DNA of 64,000 bases from Halalkalibacter alkalisediminis (lineage in GTDB: Bacteria > Bacillota > Bacilli > Bacillales > Bacillaceae_D). The notes below the pieces were generated by a model that was not told the DNA's origin, searched no databases, and saw only the letters and a program-made list of their open reading frames with translations. The translations under genes and the position numbers were made by a program. Positions 8,069 to 17,140 of the stretch are shown piece after piece (position 1 is the stretch's first letter; each line of letters begins with the position of its first letter). Location: assembly GCF_028610705.1 (NCBI RefSeq), contig NZ_JAQQWT010000005.1:184030-248029 (forward strand), read 5' to 3'.

Positions 8069-9078
8069 TTTTGTTCACCCTTTTTCAGATTCCTTTCTAG
8101 ATTCTGATACAATCGATGCCCTTCTCTGACCCATTTCTTTAATAGCTTCCGTTCATCCACACTTAACTTTTCAAGCTGTAAATGGTGAATATCTTCGTAG
8201 GTTTTTGTATGGCGGTGCCAATGAAGACGTTGTTCAAGGATTTGTTCAAAGTTCTGTTGTAACTGTTTAACTTGCTCATATTTTTTTGGCAAATACTTAA
8301 ACCGTTCTACTGTTGGTGAGTGAAGGATGTGTTGTTCAATGGCAAGCAATCTCAATGCATTCACATAAGGAAAAAGGACCACTTGTTTAAAATCAAATTT
8401 CCCTTTATGTCTGCCTTTCGTCTCGACAAGGAGCTGATTGAATAACCCAATCCCTTTTTTCAGCCTTCCGGTATTTTCAGTCAGACGTTTCATTAAATAC
8501 GGTTGAGATTTAACGGCTTGAAACAGTGTTTGTTTCAAACGTTCTACCATCATAGATTCTCCGTAAATCGAAGTTGAATCTACAAATGTTAACGTGTACC
8601 TCAGCGTTTCCCACGAATCTTCCTTTAACCAACCTTTAATTTGGTTCTCCCACTTTGTAAAAGAACGACACCACTTCGAGTTAGAAGCCATAACTTTCCC
8701 ATCACAGCGTTTATACCCTACTTGAGCAAGTGCATAAACAATCTCTTCTCCAAGATGCAAGAAATAGGTTTCATCTTCTTCAGTGTCACTTTCAAAGACA
8801 AGACCATGATCTTGGTCACTCCAAAAGGACTGCTCACGCCTGCCTCCACTCCCCATTAAAAAGAAAGCAAAGTGAGCAGGAGGCTGGCCCCACTCACTTT
8901 CTGTCTTTTTAAGAGCGAGACATACCGCTTTTTTTATGATTCGTTCATGACTTTTTTGAAGTGAGGACGAGGTATGTTCCTGATTGTGAATGGTGCCGAT
9001 ACGTTCCTCATATAAAAGCTCGTAACGTCTATCCCAATCTTGATCACTATAGGCAGGATAAACCTTTGCCCCTGTCAT
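8065..9078 (-). CDS. DUF294 GlnD-like nucleotidyltransferase
   Basis: 337 aa. MGSGGRREQSFWSDQDHGLV (residues 75-94) is the nucleotidyltransferase motif of the DUF294/GlnE-GlnD group, with the metal-binding Asp88 and Asp90. The C-terminal half is the helical DUF294_C substrate-binding domain. CBS or cyclic-nucleotide domains that often precede it are absent. Relatives in Gram-negatives uridylylate PII or modify glutamine synthetase; the target here is unknown. It starts two bases after the amtB stop, so it is co-translated with an ammonium transporter. No PII gene is present in the window. Confidence 0.82.
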   Translation of the reverse strand: MTGAKVYPAYSDQDWDRRYELLYEERIGTIHNQEHTSSSLQKSHERIIKKAVCLALKKTESEWGQPPAHFAFFLMGSGGRREQSFWSDQDHGLVFESDTEEDETYFLHLGEEIVYALAQVGYKRCDGKVMASNSKWCRSFTKWENQIKGWLKEDSWETLRYTLTFVDSTSIYGESMMVERLKQTLFQAVKSQPYLMKRLTENTGRLKKGIGLFNQLLVETKGRHKGKFDFKQVVLFPYVNALRLLAIEQHILHSPTVERFKYLPKKYEQVKQLQQNFEQILEQRLHWHRHTKTYEDIHHLQLEKLSVDERKLLKKWVREGHRLYQNLERNLKKGEQK

Positions 9079-9080
9079 TC

Positions 9081-10346
9081 TTATGCTCCAGTTCTTTCAT
9101 TACCTGGCATGATTTCTGGATAACCGTAACTACCATGCTCACTAAGGTCAAGACCAACAATCTCTTCCTCTTCAGATACACGTAAGCCGCCACAAACAGC
9201 TTTTGTTACTAGTAATAAGATGTAAGATGCGATGAAAGCAAAAGCCCCACACGCTACTACACTCAATACTTGAACGCCAAGTTGTGAAAATCCACCACCG
9301 TACAATAGTCCTGCGTTACCACCATTCATCGCTGCTAGCTCAGGAGTTGCAAAGAAACCAGTTGATACTGTACCCCAAACCCCTGCCACACCATGAACAG
9401 ATAAGGCGAAGATTGGATCATCAATACGAGCTTTATCAAAGAATTTCATACTGAAGAATACGATCAAACCACCAACGATACCAATCACAACTGCTGCCCA
9501 AGGAGCAACGAATGCACAAGATGCTGTGATGGCAACCAAACCAGCTAACGCACCATTTAACATAGTAGGAACATCTGATTTACCTGTCATTGCCCAAGCA
9601 ATAAATAAGGCCGCTACTGCACCAGCTGCTGCAGCTAATTGAGTGTTTAATGCTACATAACCAAAGAATCCATCGGCAACTTCTAACGTACTACCTGCGT
9701 TAAATCCGAACCAACCTACCCAAAGAATTAAAACACCTAGAGCAGTATAAACTTGGTTGTGACCCGCTAATTCATTAGCTGAACCATCTTTATTGTATTT
9801 ACCAAGACGTGGTTTTAATAAAATGGTCGCTGCTAAAGCTGCCATTGCACCAGTTAAGTGAACAACCGTAGATCCAGCAAAATCTTGTTTTCCTAAGTTT
9901 GCTAACCATCCATCTCCCCAAATCCAGTGTGCAACGATCGGGTAAACAAATGCTGAGAATAATACCGCAAAGACAATATATGCTGATAGTTTTGCACGTT
10001 CTGCAAATCCACCAAATGCAATCGTTAAAGCAATGGCTGCGAACATTAATTGGAAGAAGAAATCAACTGATCCAACTAACCCTTCTTCAGCTGTAGAAAA
10101 ATCTCCAAAGAAGAAATCCGACAACCCAATAAATGCATTTCCTTCACCGTAAGCAAATCCCCAACCTACTGCCCAGTAAACAAGGGACGCAATACCGACC
10201 GTGAAAATCGTTTTACCTGCGATGTGCCCCGCATTTTTCATTCTTGTAGAACCCGCTTCTAAAAGAATAAATCCACCTTGCATAAATAAAACTAAAACCG
10301 CACAAATCATGACCCATAAATTATCCATAAGTGCTAATTCGCTCAT
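9081..10346 (-). CDS. amtB: Ammonium transporter AmtB (NrgA)
   Basis: 421 aa with about eleven membrane segments. It conducts ammonium across the membrane under nitrogen limitation. Family blocks include GGFILLEAGSTRMKN, DFAGSTVVHLTGAMAAL, GWFGFNAGSTL and DDPIFALSVHGVAGVWG, with the twin pore histidines in the HLTG and SVHGV segments. The ATG at 10346 fits the GGGAG ribosome binding site better than the in-frame TTG at 10352. A GlnR/TnrA box and a TATAAT -10 lie upstream. In B. subtilis amtB is followed by the PII gene glnK; here it is followed by a GlnD-like gene instead. Confidence 0.96.
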   Translation of the reverse strand: MSELALMDNLWVMICAVLVLFMQGGFILLEAGSTRMKNAGHIAGKTIFTVGIASLVYWAVGWGFAYGEGNAFIGLSDFFFGDFSTAEEGLVGSVDFFFQLMFAAIALTIAFGGFAERAKLSAYIVFAVLFSAFVYPIVAHWIWGDGWLANLGKQDFAGSTVVHLTGAMAALAATILLKPRLGKYNKDGSANELAGHNQVYTALGVLILWVGWFGFNAGSTLEVADGFFGYVALNTQLAAAAGAVAALFIAWAMTGKSDVPTMLNGALAGLVAITASCAFVAPWAAVVIGIVGGLIVFFSMKFFDKARIDDPIFALSVHGVAGVWGTVSTGFFATPELAAMNGGNAGLLYGGGFSQLGVQVLSVVACGAFAFIASYILLLVTKAVCGGLRVSEEEEIVGLDLSEHGSYGYPEIMPGNERTGA

Positions 10347-10413
10347 TCTCAATCTCTCCCTTCGAATGTGAACATGTCAGCGTTAGAGAAGCTAACATCT
10401 CTTGTTAGTTCTC

Positions 10414-10464
10414 ATTATACGTACAAAATATTCTGAATCTACTCTATTGTTAGATATCCTGACA
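10414..10464 (-). promoter_or_regulatory. amtB promoter with TnrA/GlnR box
   Basis: On the minus strand a TATAAT -10 element covers 10419-10414, with only a weak -35. The 17-mer at 10448-10464 reads TGTTAGATATCCTGACA and fits the TGTNAN7TNACA box exactly. Its centre (10456) is about 49 bp upstream of the start point predicted from the -10. That is the distance used by TnrA when it activates in B. subtilis, and activation would explain the poor -35. Confidence 0.85.
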
Positions 10465-10634
10465 TGCTTTTTAAACAGCTTTTTTTGATGAAAGGGCTTA
10501 ACATAGGATCCTCGTTGAGGTTCAACACCTTCACCAGATGTATTCAATGCTTATGATTATTTAACTAAATAAAGCCCACCTCCTCCAAGAGAAGGTGAGT
10601 TTGTAAGGTTTTCGTTTGATGAAAACACAAAGAA

Positions 10635-10682
10635 GCAATGAGATCACCACTACCAAGGTTTAAGCAGCGGTGATCTCATTGC
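10635..10682 (-). terminator. Hairpin terminator after tctA
   Basis: A 16-bp stem with one mismatch (10635-10650 against 10667-10682, GCAATGAGATCACC) stands three bases beyond the tctA stop. The downstream sequence on the minus strand is only moderately T-rich. The rest of 10465-10634 shows nothing recognisable. Confidence 0.75.
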
Positions 10683-10685
10683 CTA

Positions 10686-12200
10686 TTAAAGATTAGCAGA
10701 GTCATTCTTAGACGTTGTCTTTCTTAGACGCCTAATAAGTCCAAATACTAACGGCAAGAATAAGGAAAGTGCAGCAAGAATAAGAAGGGTTAATGAAATC
10801 GGCTTATCTAAGAAAACCGTCCAGCTTCCATTTGAAATCTGAAGTGCCCGTCTCATCGATTCCTCCATCATTGCTCCAAGAATAAGAGCTAGAATAAGAG
10901 GAGCAGCAGGAAAATGATACAACCTCATCAAAAATCCTATAATTCCAAAGGCAATAACCATTCCTAAATCAAATGTACTGAATTTCAATCCATAAACCCC
11001 AATCATACAAAAAACAATAATGAGAGAAAGTAGCATCGCTCTAGGTACACTTAAAATTTTTGATATATAAGGAATTAAGGGAAGGTTCAAAACAAGTAAA
11101 AAGATATTTCCAATATACATACTCGCAATAACTCCCCAGAACACATCTGGACGAGTCTCAAGCATCATTGGCCCAGGGGTAACCCCCATTACTAACAGCG
11201 CCCCAAGTAGAATCGCTGTAGTCCCGGAACCTGGAACACCAAGCGTTAACAAAGGTACAAACGAACCACCACAGGCCGCGTTATTGGCAGCTTCGGGTGC
11301 AGCAACTCCCTTAATGTTTCCTTTACCAAATGTATTTCCATCCTTAGCAAGTCTCTTCTCCATACTATAGCCAAGAAAAGACCCAACGGTTGCCCCCGCC
11401 CCAGGAAGAACCCCTGTAAAGAAACCCAAAACGGAACTACGGCCAATCGGGCCAGCAATTTCCTTTACCTCTGATTTGGTTAACTTTAACGAACCAATTT
11501 TATTTTGCTTCGCCATGTTACTGCCTCTTAGGAGCATGACAAATACTTCTGCTAAGGCAAAGATCCCAAGAGCAATAATGAGGAAGTCAATTCCTTCTAA
11601 TAGTTTGATATTACCGAATGTATAACGCGGCGTTCCGGTTTGTAAATCAATTCCAACAAGTGAGATCATAACACCAAAAACAGCAGCAATTAACCCTTTT
11701 ACAAGTGATTTATCTGATAAACTCACAACTGCAGTTAAGCCTAGTACCATTAATGCAAAATACTCTGCTGGACCAAAACTAACAGCAACCTTTGAAAGAA
11801 GTGGTGCAACAAGCATTAATCCAATAACACTTATGGTCCCTCCGATAAAGGAGGCATAAGCCGCCAAAGCTAACGCTTTCCCAGCTTTCCCTTTCTTAGC
11901 AAGTGGATAGCCATCGAAGGACGTGGCAACCGTTCCCGCAACCCCTGGGGCATTTAATAATATAGAAGAAGTAGAACCTCCAAATATCGCTCCATAGTAT
12001 ACACCTGCCATTAAGATAAGCCCGGTAGCTGGGTTCATCCCATACGTTATGGGAATCATTAACGCAAGTGCACTAATTGGTCCAAGGCCTGGAAGCATTC
12101 CAATAATCGTTCCTGCTAAGACTCCAATAAAAACAAATATTAGGTTCTCCCATTGCAAGGCAACTTCAAATCCGTATAGTAAATTTTGAATTGAATCCAT
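10686..12200 (-). CDS. tctA: Tripartite tricarboxylate transporter, large permease TctA
   Basis: 504 aa, about eleven to twelve membrane segments. Together with TctB and the binding protein TctC it forms a cation-coupled secondary transporter for a carboxylate. Family features are GTIIGMLPGLGPISALALM near residues 30-48 and its repeat FFTGVLPGAGATVGSFLGYS in the second half, plus AACGGSFVPLLTLGVPGSGT. It follows tctB after 15 bases. The substrate (citrate, tartrate, aromatic acid or other) cannot be told from sequence. Confidence 0.92.
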   Translation of the reverse strand: MDSIQNLLYGFEVALQWENLIFVFIGVLAGTIIGMLPGLGPISALALMIPITYGMNPATGLILMAGVYYGAIFGGSTSSILLNAPGVAGTVATSFDGYPLAKKGKAGKALALAAYASFIGGTISVIGLMLVAPLLSKVAVSFGPAEYFALMVLGLTAVVSLSDKSLVKGLIAAVFGVMISLVGIDLQTGTPRYTFGNIKLLEGIDFLIIALGIFALAEVFVMLLRGSNMAKQNKIGSLKLTKSEVKEIAGPIGRSSVLGFFTGVLPGAGATVGSFLGYSMEKRLAKDGNTFGKGNIKGVAAPEAANNAACGGSFVPLLTLGVPGSGTTAILLGALLVMGVTPGPMMLETRPDVFWGVIASMYIGNIFLLVLNLPLIPYISKILSVPRAMLLSLIIVFCMIGVYGLKFSTFDLGMVIAFGIIGFLMRLYHFPAAPLILALILGAMMEESMRRALQISNGSWTVFLDKPISLTLLILAALSLFLPLVFGLIRRLRKTTSKNDSANL

Positions 12201-12215
12201 TTGCGATCCACCTCC

Positions 12216-12725
12216 TTATAGCGGCAGCCATCCCGCTGGTAAATAAACACCTAATCCTTTTGTCATAAGCAAATAAAAGCCAAAACTTACAACAACTGAT
12301 ACAACTGCATTCACTACATGACGGCGATATCCGTAGTAAAGTGTTAAAAAGAATAATAATCCTAATGTACTTAAGACAAAACCAGCTAGTTCAAAAAGGG
12401 AAACATATACAATCAATATGAGCAGAGTGACGACAATTTGAGTTTGTGGTTTTTTCCAATACGAAACTTCTTTGGTTTCCTCTGGCTGTTCGCCCATATC
12501 TTCTGAATCATCTAATAATGACTCTTCTTCTCCCTTATCCTTTTCAAAAAACAAGACAATAGATAGAAAAGCCATTAAAAATCCTAACACTTTAGGAAAC
12601 AGGTCTGAGTCAATTGGTCTAGGAATTGAAAAGTTAGGAATCTGAAATGACATAATCAAATATCCAACTGAAAAAACAAATAAAATAATAGCAATCTTTT
12701 GATTCGCTCTCCACTTCGTAAGCAT
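12216..12725 (-). CDS. tctB: Tripartite tricarboxylate transporter, small permease TctB
   Basis: 169 aa with four membrane segments (about residues 10-28, 45-60, 93-112, 116-162) and a charged acidic cytoplasmic loop at about 63-88. Small size, topology and the position between tctC and tctA identify it; the sequence itself is poorly conserved across the family. Confidence 0.85.
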   Translation of the reverse strand: MLTKWRANQKIAIILFVFSVGYLIMSFQIPNFSIPRPIDSDLFPKVLGFLMAFLSIVLFFEKDKGEEESLLDDSEDMGEQPEETKEVSYWKKPQTQIVVTLLILIVYVSLFELAGFVLSTLGLLFFLTLYYGYRRHVVNAVVSVVVSFGFYLLMTKGLGVYLPAGWLPL

Positions 12726-12754
12726 AAATTTTCATCCTCCCTCTTTTATGATCT

Positions 12755-12789
12755 GAAAAAAGAGGGTGGTCTCTCTAGTAAGACCACCA
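12755..12789 (-). terminator. Internal terminator between tctC and tctB
   Basis: On the minus strand a stem GGTGGTCT/AGACCACC with an 8-nt loop is followed by CTCTTTTTT. Its place after the binding-protein gene and before the permeases suggests partial read-through, giving more TctC than TctBA. Confidence 0.82.
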
Positions 12790-12799
12790 TTCACCAATC

Positions 12800-13858
12800 C
12801 TAATTTTCTAGTAACCCTAAGTCTTCTAAGATGCTTTCAAACTGCTCATATTGTTCATTAAGGAAAACACCAAACTCTTCACTATTTTGATAAGCATCTA
12901 ACCACCCAAGTTGATCACGAACTTCTTGCCAAAGGTCAGTTTCCATCATATTTACGTATAATTCTTCATAATAAGCCACTGCTTCAGGAGACATATCCTT
13001 CGGTCCCATGATGCCGCGCCAAATATCGAATGTATAGTCAATTCCTGACTCAATATAAGTAGGTATTTCAGCTAAATTTGCAAGTGTTTCTGGTGAAGAT
13101 ACCGCTAGAGCACGAAGCTCACCCGCTTCAATCTGAGCAGTTGCTTCTCCTACTCCAGTTGATACCGCATCAACGTGTCCACCAAGAAGGTTTGTCATCG
13201 CTTCTCCACCACCTGAGAAGGCAATATAGTTTACATCTTTTGCGTTTACACCAGCTTCAGATGCAGCTCCTACAATGGAAATATGGTCCATACTCCCCGC
13301 AGCCGATCCCCCACCAATACTGACAGCGCTTCCATTAGTTTGTATATCTTCAAATAAATCATTGATTGTCTCATATGGTGAATCATTACGAACAAGAACG
13401 ACGGAATAGTCAGTAATTAAGCGAGCAACTGGTGTGAAGTCCTCATGATTATATTGAGATGCTCCCGTTAAAGGTACAAGAATTACTGGTGGGCTAGCCG
13501 CAAAAAGCTTATGATTATTTGTTGAATCAGCGGCAATCTGTGCCCACGCAACGGCACCTCCGCTTCCTGGAATATTAACGGCGGCAAAGTTTTTAGGCGC
13601 TAGATTTTCTTCAGCAATCACTCTAGAGGTTTGACGAATTAATGTATCCCAACCACCACCTGGGTTTGCTGGAGCGATGTATTCGATATGATCAGTTGGC
13701 TCCCAGGCCACTTCTACTTCGATTTCTGGTTCTGCTTTATTTTCATTAGTAGTTGGACCTTCACTACTTGTGTCTTCACTTCCACATGCCGTAAGTAAAA
13801 GTGCACTTGAAAGAGCTGCTACCGCGAACCAATTTCTTAAGCGCTTACATTTTTCCAT
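12800..13858 (-). CDS. tctC: Tripartite tricarboxylate transporter substrate-binding lipoprotein TctC
   Basis: 352 aa. Lipoprotein signal peptide with lipobox LLTAC and Cys25, then an acidic spacer, then a Bug/TctC-type periplasmic-binding fold: IEYIAPANPGGGWDTLIRQ (residues about 58-76), NIPGSGGAVAW, and SIGGGSAAGSMDH. It captures the carboxylate outside the membrane and delivers it to TctAB. First gene of the operon, transcribed towards tctB after the divergently unrelated response-regulator gene. Repeated TGTTCATT motifs lie upstream. Confidence 0.93.
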   Translation of the reverse strand: MEKCKRLRNWFAVAALSSALLLTACGSEDTSSEGPTTNENKAEPEIEVEVAWEPTDHIEYIAPANPGGGWDTLIRQTSRVIAEENLAPKNFAAVNIPGSGGAVAWAQIAADSTNNHKLFAASPPVILVPLTGASQYNHEDFTPVARLITDYSVVLVRNDSPYETINDLFEDIQTNGSAVSIGGGSAAGSMDHISIVGAASEAGVNAKDVNYIAFSGGGEAMTNLLGGHVDAVSTGVGEATAQIEAGELRALAVSSPETLANLAEIPTYIESGIDYTFDIWRGIMGPKDMSPEAVAYYEELYVNMMETDLWQEVRDQLGWLDAYQNSEEFGVFLNEQYEQFESILEDLGLLEN

Positions 13859-13903
13859 AAAATAAATTCCCCCTTTTATAATTCTGTTTTTAATATACAG
13901 ATA

Positions 13904-13969
13904 ATTATAAAAAGAGGGAATGTTGTGTTCATTAAAAGTAAAAGTTCCATTCTGACCTTTTTGTTCATT
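13904..13969 (-). promoter_or_regulatory. tctC promoter with repeated TGTTCATT motifs
   Basis: A TATAAT -10 (13909-13904 on the minus strand) lacks a good -35. Upstream are two identical octamers TGTTCATT (13926-13933 and 13962-13969) 36 bp apart and a related TTCCATT at 13945-13951. They are candidates for binding by the adjacent response regulator. Confidence 0.5.
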
Positions 13970-13973
13970 TAGG

Positions 13974-14675
13974 TTAAAGTGGAAAATAACGTCGTTCTGG
14001 ACGCCCTACATCGCCGTAAATCATCTCCGCCTTAGCCGTGCCAACTGAAATAAAATATTCAAAATAGCGCCTAGTCGTCGATCGGCTAGCTCCTAAATAT
14101 TCAGCTCCTTCAAGTGCAGTTAAGCCCGTTTCTTTATGATCCTCTAATAACCGTTTTACTTTTCCAAGCGTGTGAGGGTTTACCCCTTTTGGCAAACCTT
14201 CAGCCATAATCTGATTCAATGTGTTCGATTTTAAATCTGTTTGTAATAAATCTATTTCCTTTTGTGTAAATTCCTTTTTTTCCTCAAACATTGATTGTTT
14301 TTGTTGATAACGCTGCAAAGAATAATGAACTCTATTTTTTTCTAAAGGCTTTACTAAATAATCAAAAACACCGCCACGTATTGCCTCTTGAATGGTTTCA
14401 ACCTCCTTGGCAGCCGTGACCATAATGATATCGATATCCTTATACAGGGTTCGAATGGTCCACAAAAGCTCTAATCCTTTTACATCTGGAATATACATAT
14501 CTAAAAAAATCAAATCAGGTTTATCACTATTTTCTAAAAATTGTAGCGTCTCCTTACCCGTCATACAAACGTTAACGACTTTGAAATAAGGTAGTTCTTC
14601 AATAAATTCTTGGTTAATGCCCGCTAAACGAAAATCATCTTCAACGACTAATACTTGATAGGTTCGATTGCTCAT
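13974..14675 (-). CDS. CitB/DctR-type response regulator
   Basis: 233 aa. N-terminal receiver domain with acidic pocket Asp13-Asp14, phospho-acceptor Asp59 (LIFLDMYIPD) and Lys109 (YLVKPL). The C-terminal domain is the helix-turn-helix of the CitT/DcuR/MalR group (ALEGAEYLGASRSTTRRYFE). It should activate transport genes when phosphorylated by the kinase whose stop codon overlaps its start (ATGA). It is transcribed ahead of tctC in the same direction with a 115-bp gap, so the tct genes are the probable target. Confidence 0.9.
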   Translation of the reverse strand: MSNRTYQVLVVEDDFRLAGINQEFIEELPYFKVVNVCMTGKETLQFLENSDKPDLIFLDMYIPDVKGLELLWTIRTLYKDIDIIMVTAAKEVETIQEAIRGGVFDYLVKPLEKNRVHYSLQRYQQKQSMFEEKKEFTQKEIDLLQTDLKSNTLNQIMAEGLPKGVNPHTLGKVKRLLEDHKETGLTALEGAEYLGASRSTTRRYFEYFISVGTAKAEMIYGDVGRPERRYFPL

Positions 14676-16282
14676 CTCTTATCCTCCTTCGGCATTGTGA
14701 CAACAAAACACGCTCCCCCGTAAACGCCTTGCTCAATCATGATCTCACCGTTAACCCTTTCAACAGCATCCCTCACTAGAGCCAGTCCAAAACCACGGTG
14801 TTTTCCCTTTTTCGTTGAATATCCTTGTTCGAATATAGTATTTTGACGCTCTAATGGAATACCTATTCCGTTATCCTCGATTTCAAATATGAGCTCCTTC
14901 CCCACATCCATAAAGGATACAAACACATAGGGTTCTTGCATGCGAGCTTCCATCAGTGCATCAAAGGCATTGTCTAATAGATTACCAAGAACCGTACTTA
15001 GAGCTTCCTGTTGTTTTTCTGATAACCTAGTAAGTAAGCAACTAGACTCCTCTATCTCCATTTTTATACCGAGTTCTTGCGCTTGGTTCAACTTGCCGAG
15101 CAAAATCGCACTAATAATAGGGTCTTGCACTCTCTCAATTAAAAAGTGAATCGTTTGCTGCTGAAATTTACTCTCCATTTGAATATATTGAATAGCTTCA
15201 TCGTTTTTGCCGAGCTGCAATAGACCTGAGATGATGTTTAACTTATTAGCAAATTCATGAGTCTGTGCTCTTAAGGCATCTGTGTACTTCTTTACTTTTG
15301 ATAATTCCTCTGAAAGTAGAACCATTTCCTTTCGTTCTCTAAAAGAAGAAACAGCTCCGGCCACTTTATTTTTAATAACGATCGGAACTCTGTTTACGAC
15401 CACTAGCTCATCTTCGATCCAAAGTTCCTGATTTATTTGTTTTTCTCCTGTCTTTAGTACTTCATGTAGCCTTGTTTTTGGGAGCAATTCCTTGATCGGT
15501 CTACCAATCAACTGCTCTTCTCTACATTCTTTAACCATAAATTTTCTAGCCGCCTGATTAAACATCGTCACTTTTCCTTCGTCATTAACAGCGATAACCC
15601 CTTCATGGATTGATTGGAGGATGGCTTCCTTTTCTTCATAAAGTCTCCCAATCTCCTCTGGCTCTAACCCGTGAATCTCTTTCTTTAACTGATAGGAGAT
15701 GATAAAAGCTCCTATCATTCCAAGTCCTATCAAGCCAACAACGATCAACCAAATTTCCATCACATGCTCTTTGACAACATTCTTTAAATCTTCCATTAGG
15801 AATCCGACCGATACTAGCCCAACAATGTCACCGCTTTCATTAATGATAGGAACTTTCCCGCGTATGGAAGGTCCTAATGACCCTACCGCTTCCGAAACGT
15901 AGGACTCTCCATTGATTAAGGCTCTATCATTATCACCGCCAACCATTTTCTGCCCGATTCGATTGTCAATAGGATGAGAATACCTAACTCCTTCTTTACT
16001 ACCAACTACAATAAACTCCGCACCGGTTAACAATCGGATATGTTCAGCGATCGGTTGAATAACTAGTTCAGGTTGATCATGTTTAAACGCTTCTATGACC
16101 TCTGGAATAGCCGATACAGATTGGGCAACACTTAATACTCGAAGTCCCATTTGTTCTTCTATCGACTCAGCATATTGATGATTTAAGAATAAACCTAATA
16201 GGAGCAATGTCGTTACGATCAATATGCCAATTAAACACATCATGCGAAGAAAAAGAGGCGTCCGTTTTAATTCCTTCATCAT
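14672..16282 (-). CDS. CitA/DcuS-type sensor histidine kinase
   Basis: 536 aa. Membrane segments at about residues 14-32 and 177-196 bracket an extracytoplasmic single-Cache (CitA/DcuS) sensor of about 140 residues containing SHPIDNRIGQKM and LGPSIRGKVPI. A cytoplasmic PAS domain (about 215-320) follows, then the phospho-accepting helix with His342 in RAQTHEFANKLNIISGLLQL, then a HATPase domain with NLLDNAFDAL and GIGIPLERQ. Such kinases sense di- or tricarboxylates outside the cell. Its location beside tctCBA makes it the likely carboxylate sensor for that transporter. Confidence 0.92.
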   Translation of the reverse strand: MMKELKRTPLFLRMMCLIGILIVTTLLLLGLFLNHQYAESIEEQMGLRVLSVAQSVSAIPEVIEAFKHDQPELVIQPIAEHIRLLTGAEFIVVGSKEGVRYSHPIDNRIGQKMVGGDNDRALINGESYVSEAVGSLGPSIRGKVPIINESGDIVGLVSVGFLMEDLKNVVKEHVMEIWLIVVGLIGLGMIGAFIISYQLKKEIHGLEPEEIGRLYEEKEAILQSIHEGVIAVNDEGKVTMFNQAARKFMVKECREEQLIGRPIKELLPKTRLHEVLKTGEKQINQELWIEDELVVVNRVPIVIKNKVAGAVSSFRERKEMVLLSEELSKVKKYTDALRAQTHEFANKLNIISGLLQLGKNDEAIQYIQMESKFQQQTIHFLIERVQDPIISAILLGKLNQAQELGIKMEIEESSCLLTRLSEKQQEALSTVLGNLLDNAFDALMEARMQEPYVFVSFMDVGKELIFEIEDNGIGIPLERQNTIFEQGYSTKKGKHRGFGLALVRDAVERVNGEIMIEQGVYGGACFVVTMPKEDKR

Positions 16283-16329
16283 CGTTCATCACCATCCCAA
16301 ACGAATCTCCACTCGGTTACTTTGAAAAT

Positions 16330-16992
16330 TCACGGTAATTGCCAATTAATCGGCTTCTCATTGTTTTCAATTAATAGTTGATTCACCTTTGAAAAGGGTT
16401 TACTCCCAAAAAAACCTCGGTTGGCAGATAATGGACTTGGGTGTACCGATTCAATAATGGCATGCTGCTGATTGGTGATTAACTTCTTCTTACTTTGGGC
16501 ATGTTTTCCCCATAATACAAAAATAACTGGTTTATTCCGTTCGTTTAAGGCTTTGATCACCGCATCACTAAATCGTTCCCACCCTTTTCCTTTATGAGAA
16601 GCAGGTTCTCCTTCGCGAACAGACAAAACTGTATTTAGTAAAAGAACACCTTGTTCAGCCCATGAAACAAGATAACCATGATTCGGAATATCACAACCGA
16701 TATCTGTTTGCAGCTCTTTAAAAATATTTCTTAACGAAGGTGGTATTTTTTCATTCGGTTTAACGGAAAAGCTTAGGCCATGAGCTTGATTCGGACCATG
16801 ATAGGGATCTTGCCCCAAAATCACTACCTTTGTTTCTGCATACGACGTATCATGTAAAGCATTAAACTGATCAGCCACTGGAGGATAGACCGTATATTGT
16901 TGATGCTCCTTGTTTAAAAAGAGCTCTAACTCCTGAAAATATGGTTCTTGAACTTCTTGCTCTAAAATTTGACTCCAATCATTGGTAAACAT
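16330..16992 (-). CDS. ung: Uracil-DNA glycosylase
   Basis: 220 aa, typical family-1 UDG. It excises uracil from DNA. Motif A is [18 protein letters not shown] with catalytic Asp62; motif B is [13 protein letters not shown] with His184. GGTGGGG precedes the ATG. In B. subtilis ung (ywdG) lies in the same ywd cluster as ywdI and ywdK. Confidence 0.97.
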   Translation of the reverse strand: MFTNDWSQILEQEVQEPYFQELELFLNKEHQQYTVYPPVADQFNALHDTSYAETKVVILGQDPYHGPNQAHGLSFSVKPNEKIPPSLRNIFKELQTDIGCDIPNHGYLVSWAEQGVLLLNTVLSVREGEPASHKGKGWERFSDAVIKALNERNKPVIFVLWGKHAQSKKKLITNQQHAIIESVHPSPLSANRGFFGSKPFSKVNQLLIENNEKPINWQLP

Positions 16993-17094
16993 CTTTAATC
17001 CCCACCTTTTTCTTCCCCTATTTTAACATGAGTTTACTCATGGTGAGCTTTTACTCCACAAATATTAGGTCGTAGACTTCACATTGAATAATTG

Positions 17095-17131
17095 AAAAAA
17101 GCCCGCTCCGCACTAAGCGAAACGAGCTTTT
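17095..17131 (-). terminator. Terminator after sacP
   Basis: Minus-strand stem AGCTCGTTTCGC/GCGGAGCGGGCT, paired with three G-U wobbles, followed by six T. Confidence 0.85.
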
Positions 17132-17140
17132 AACAAGTCC

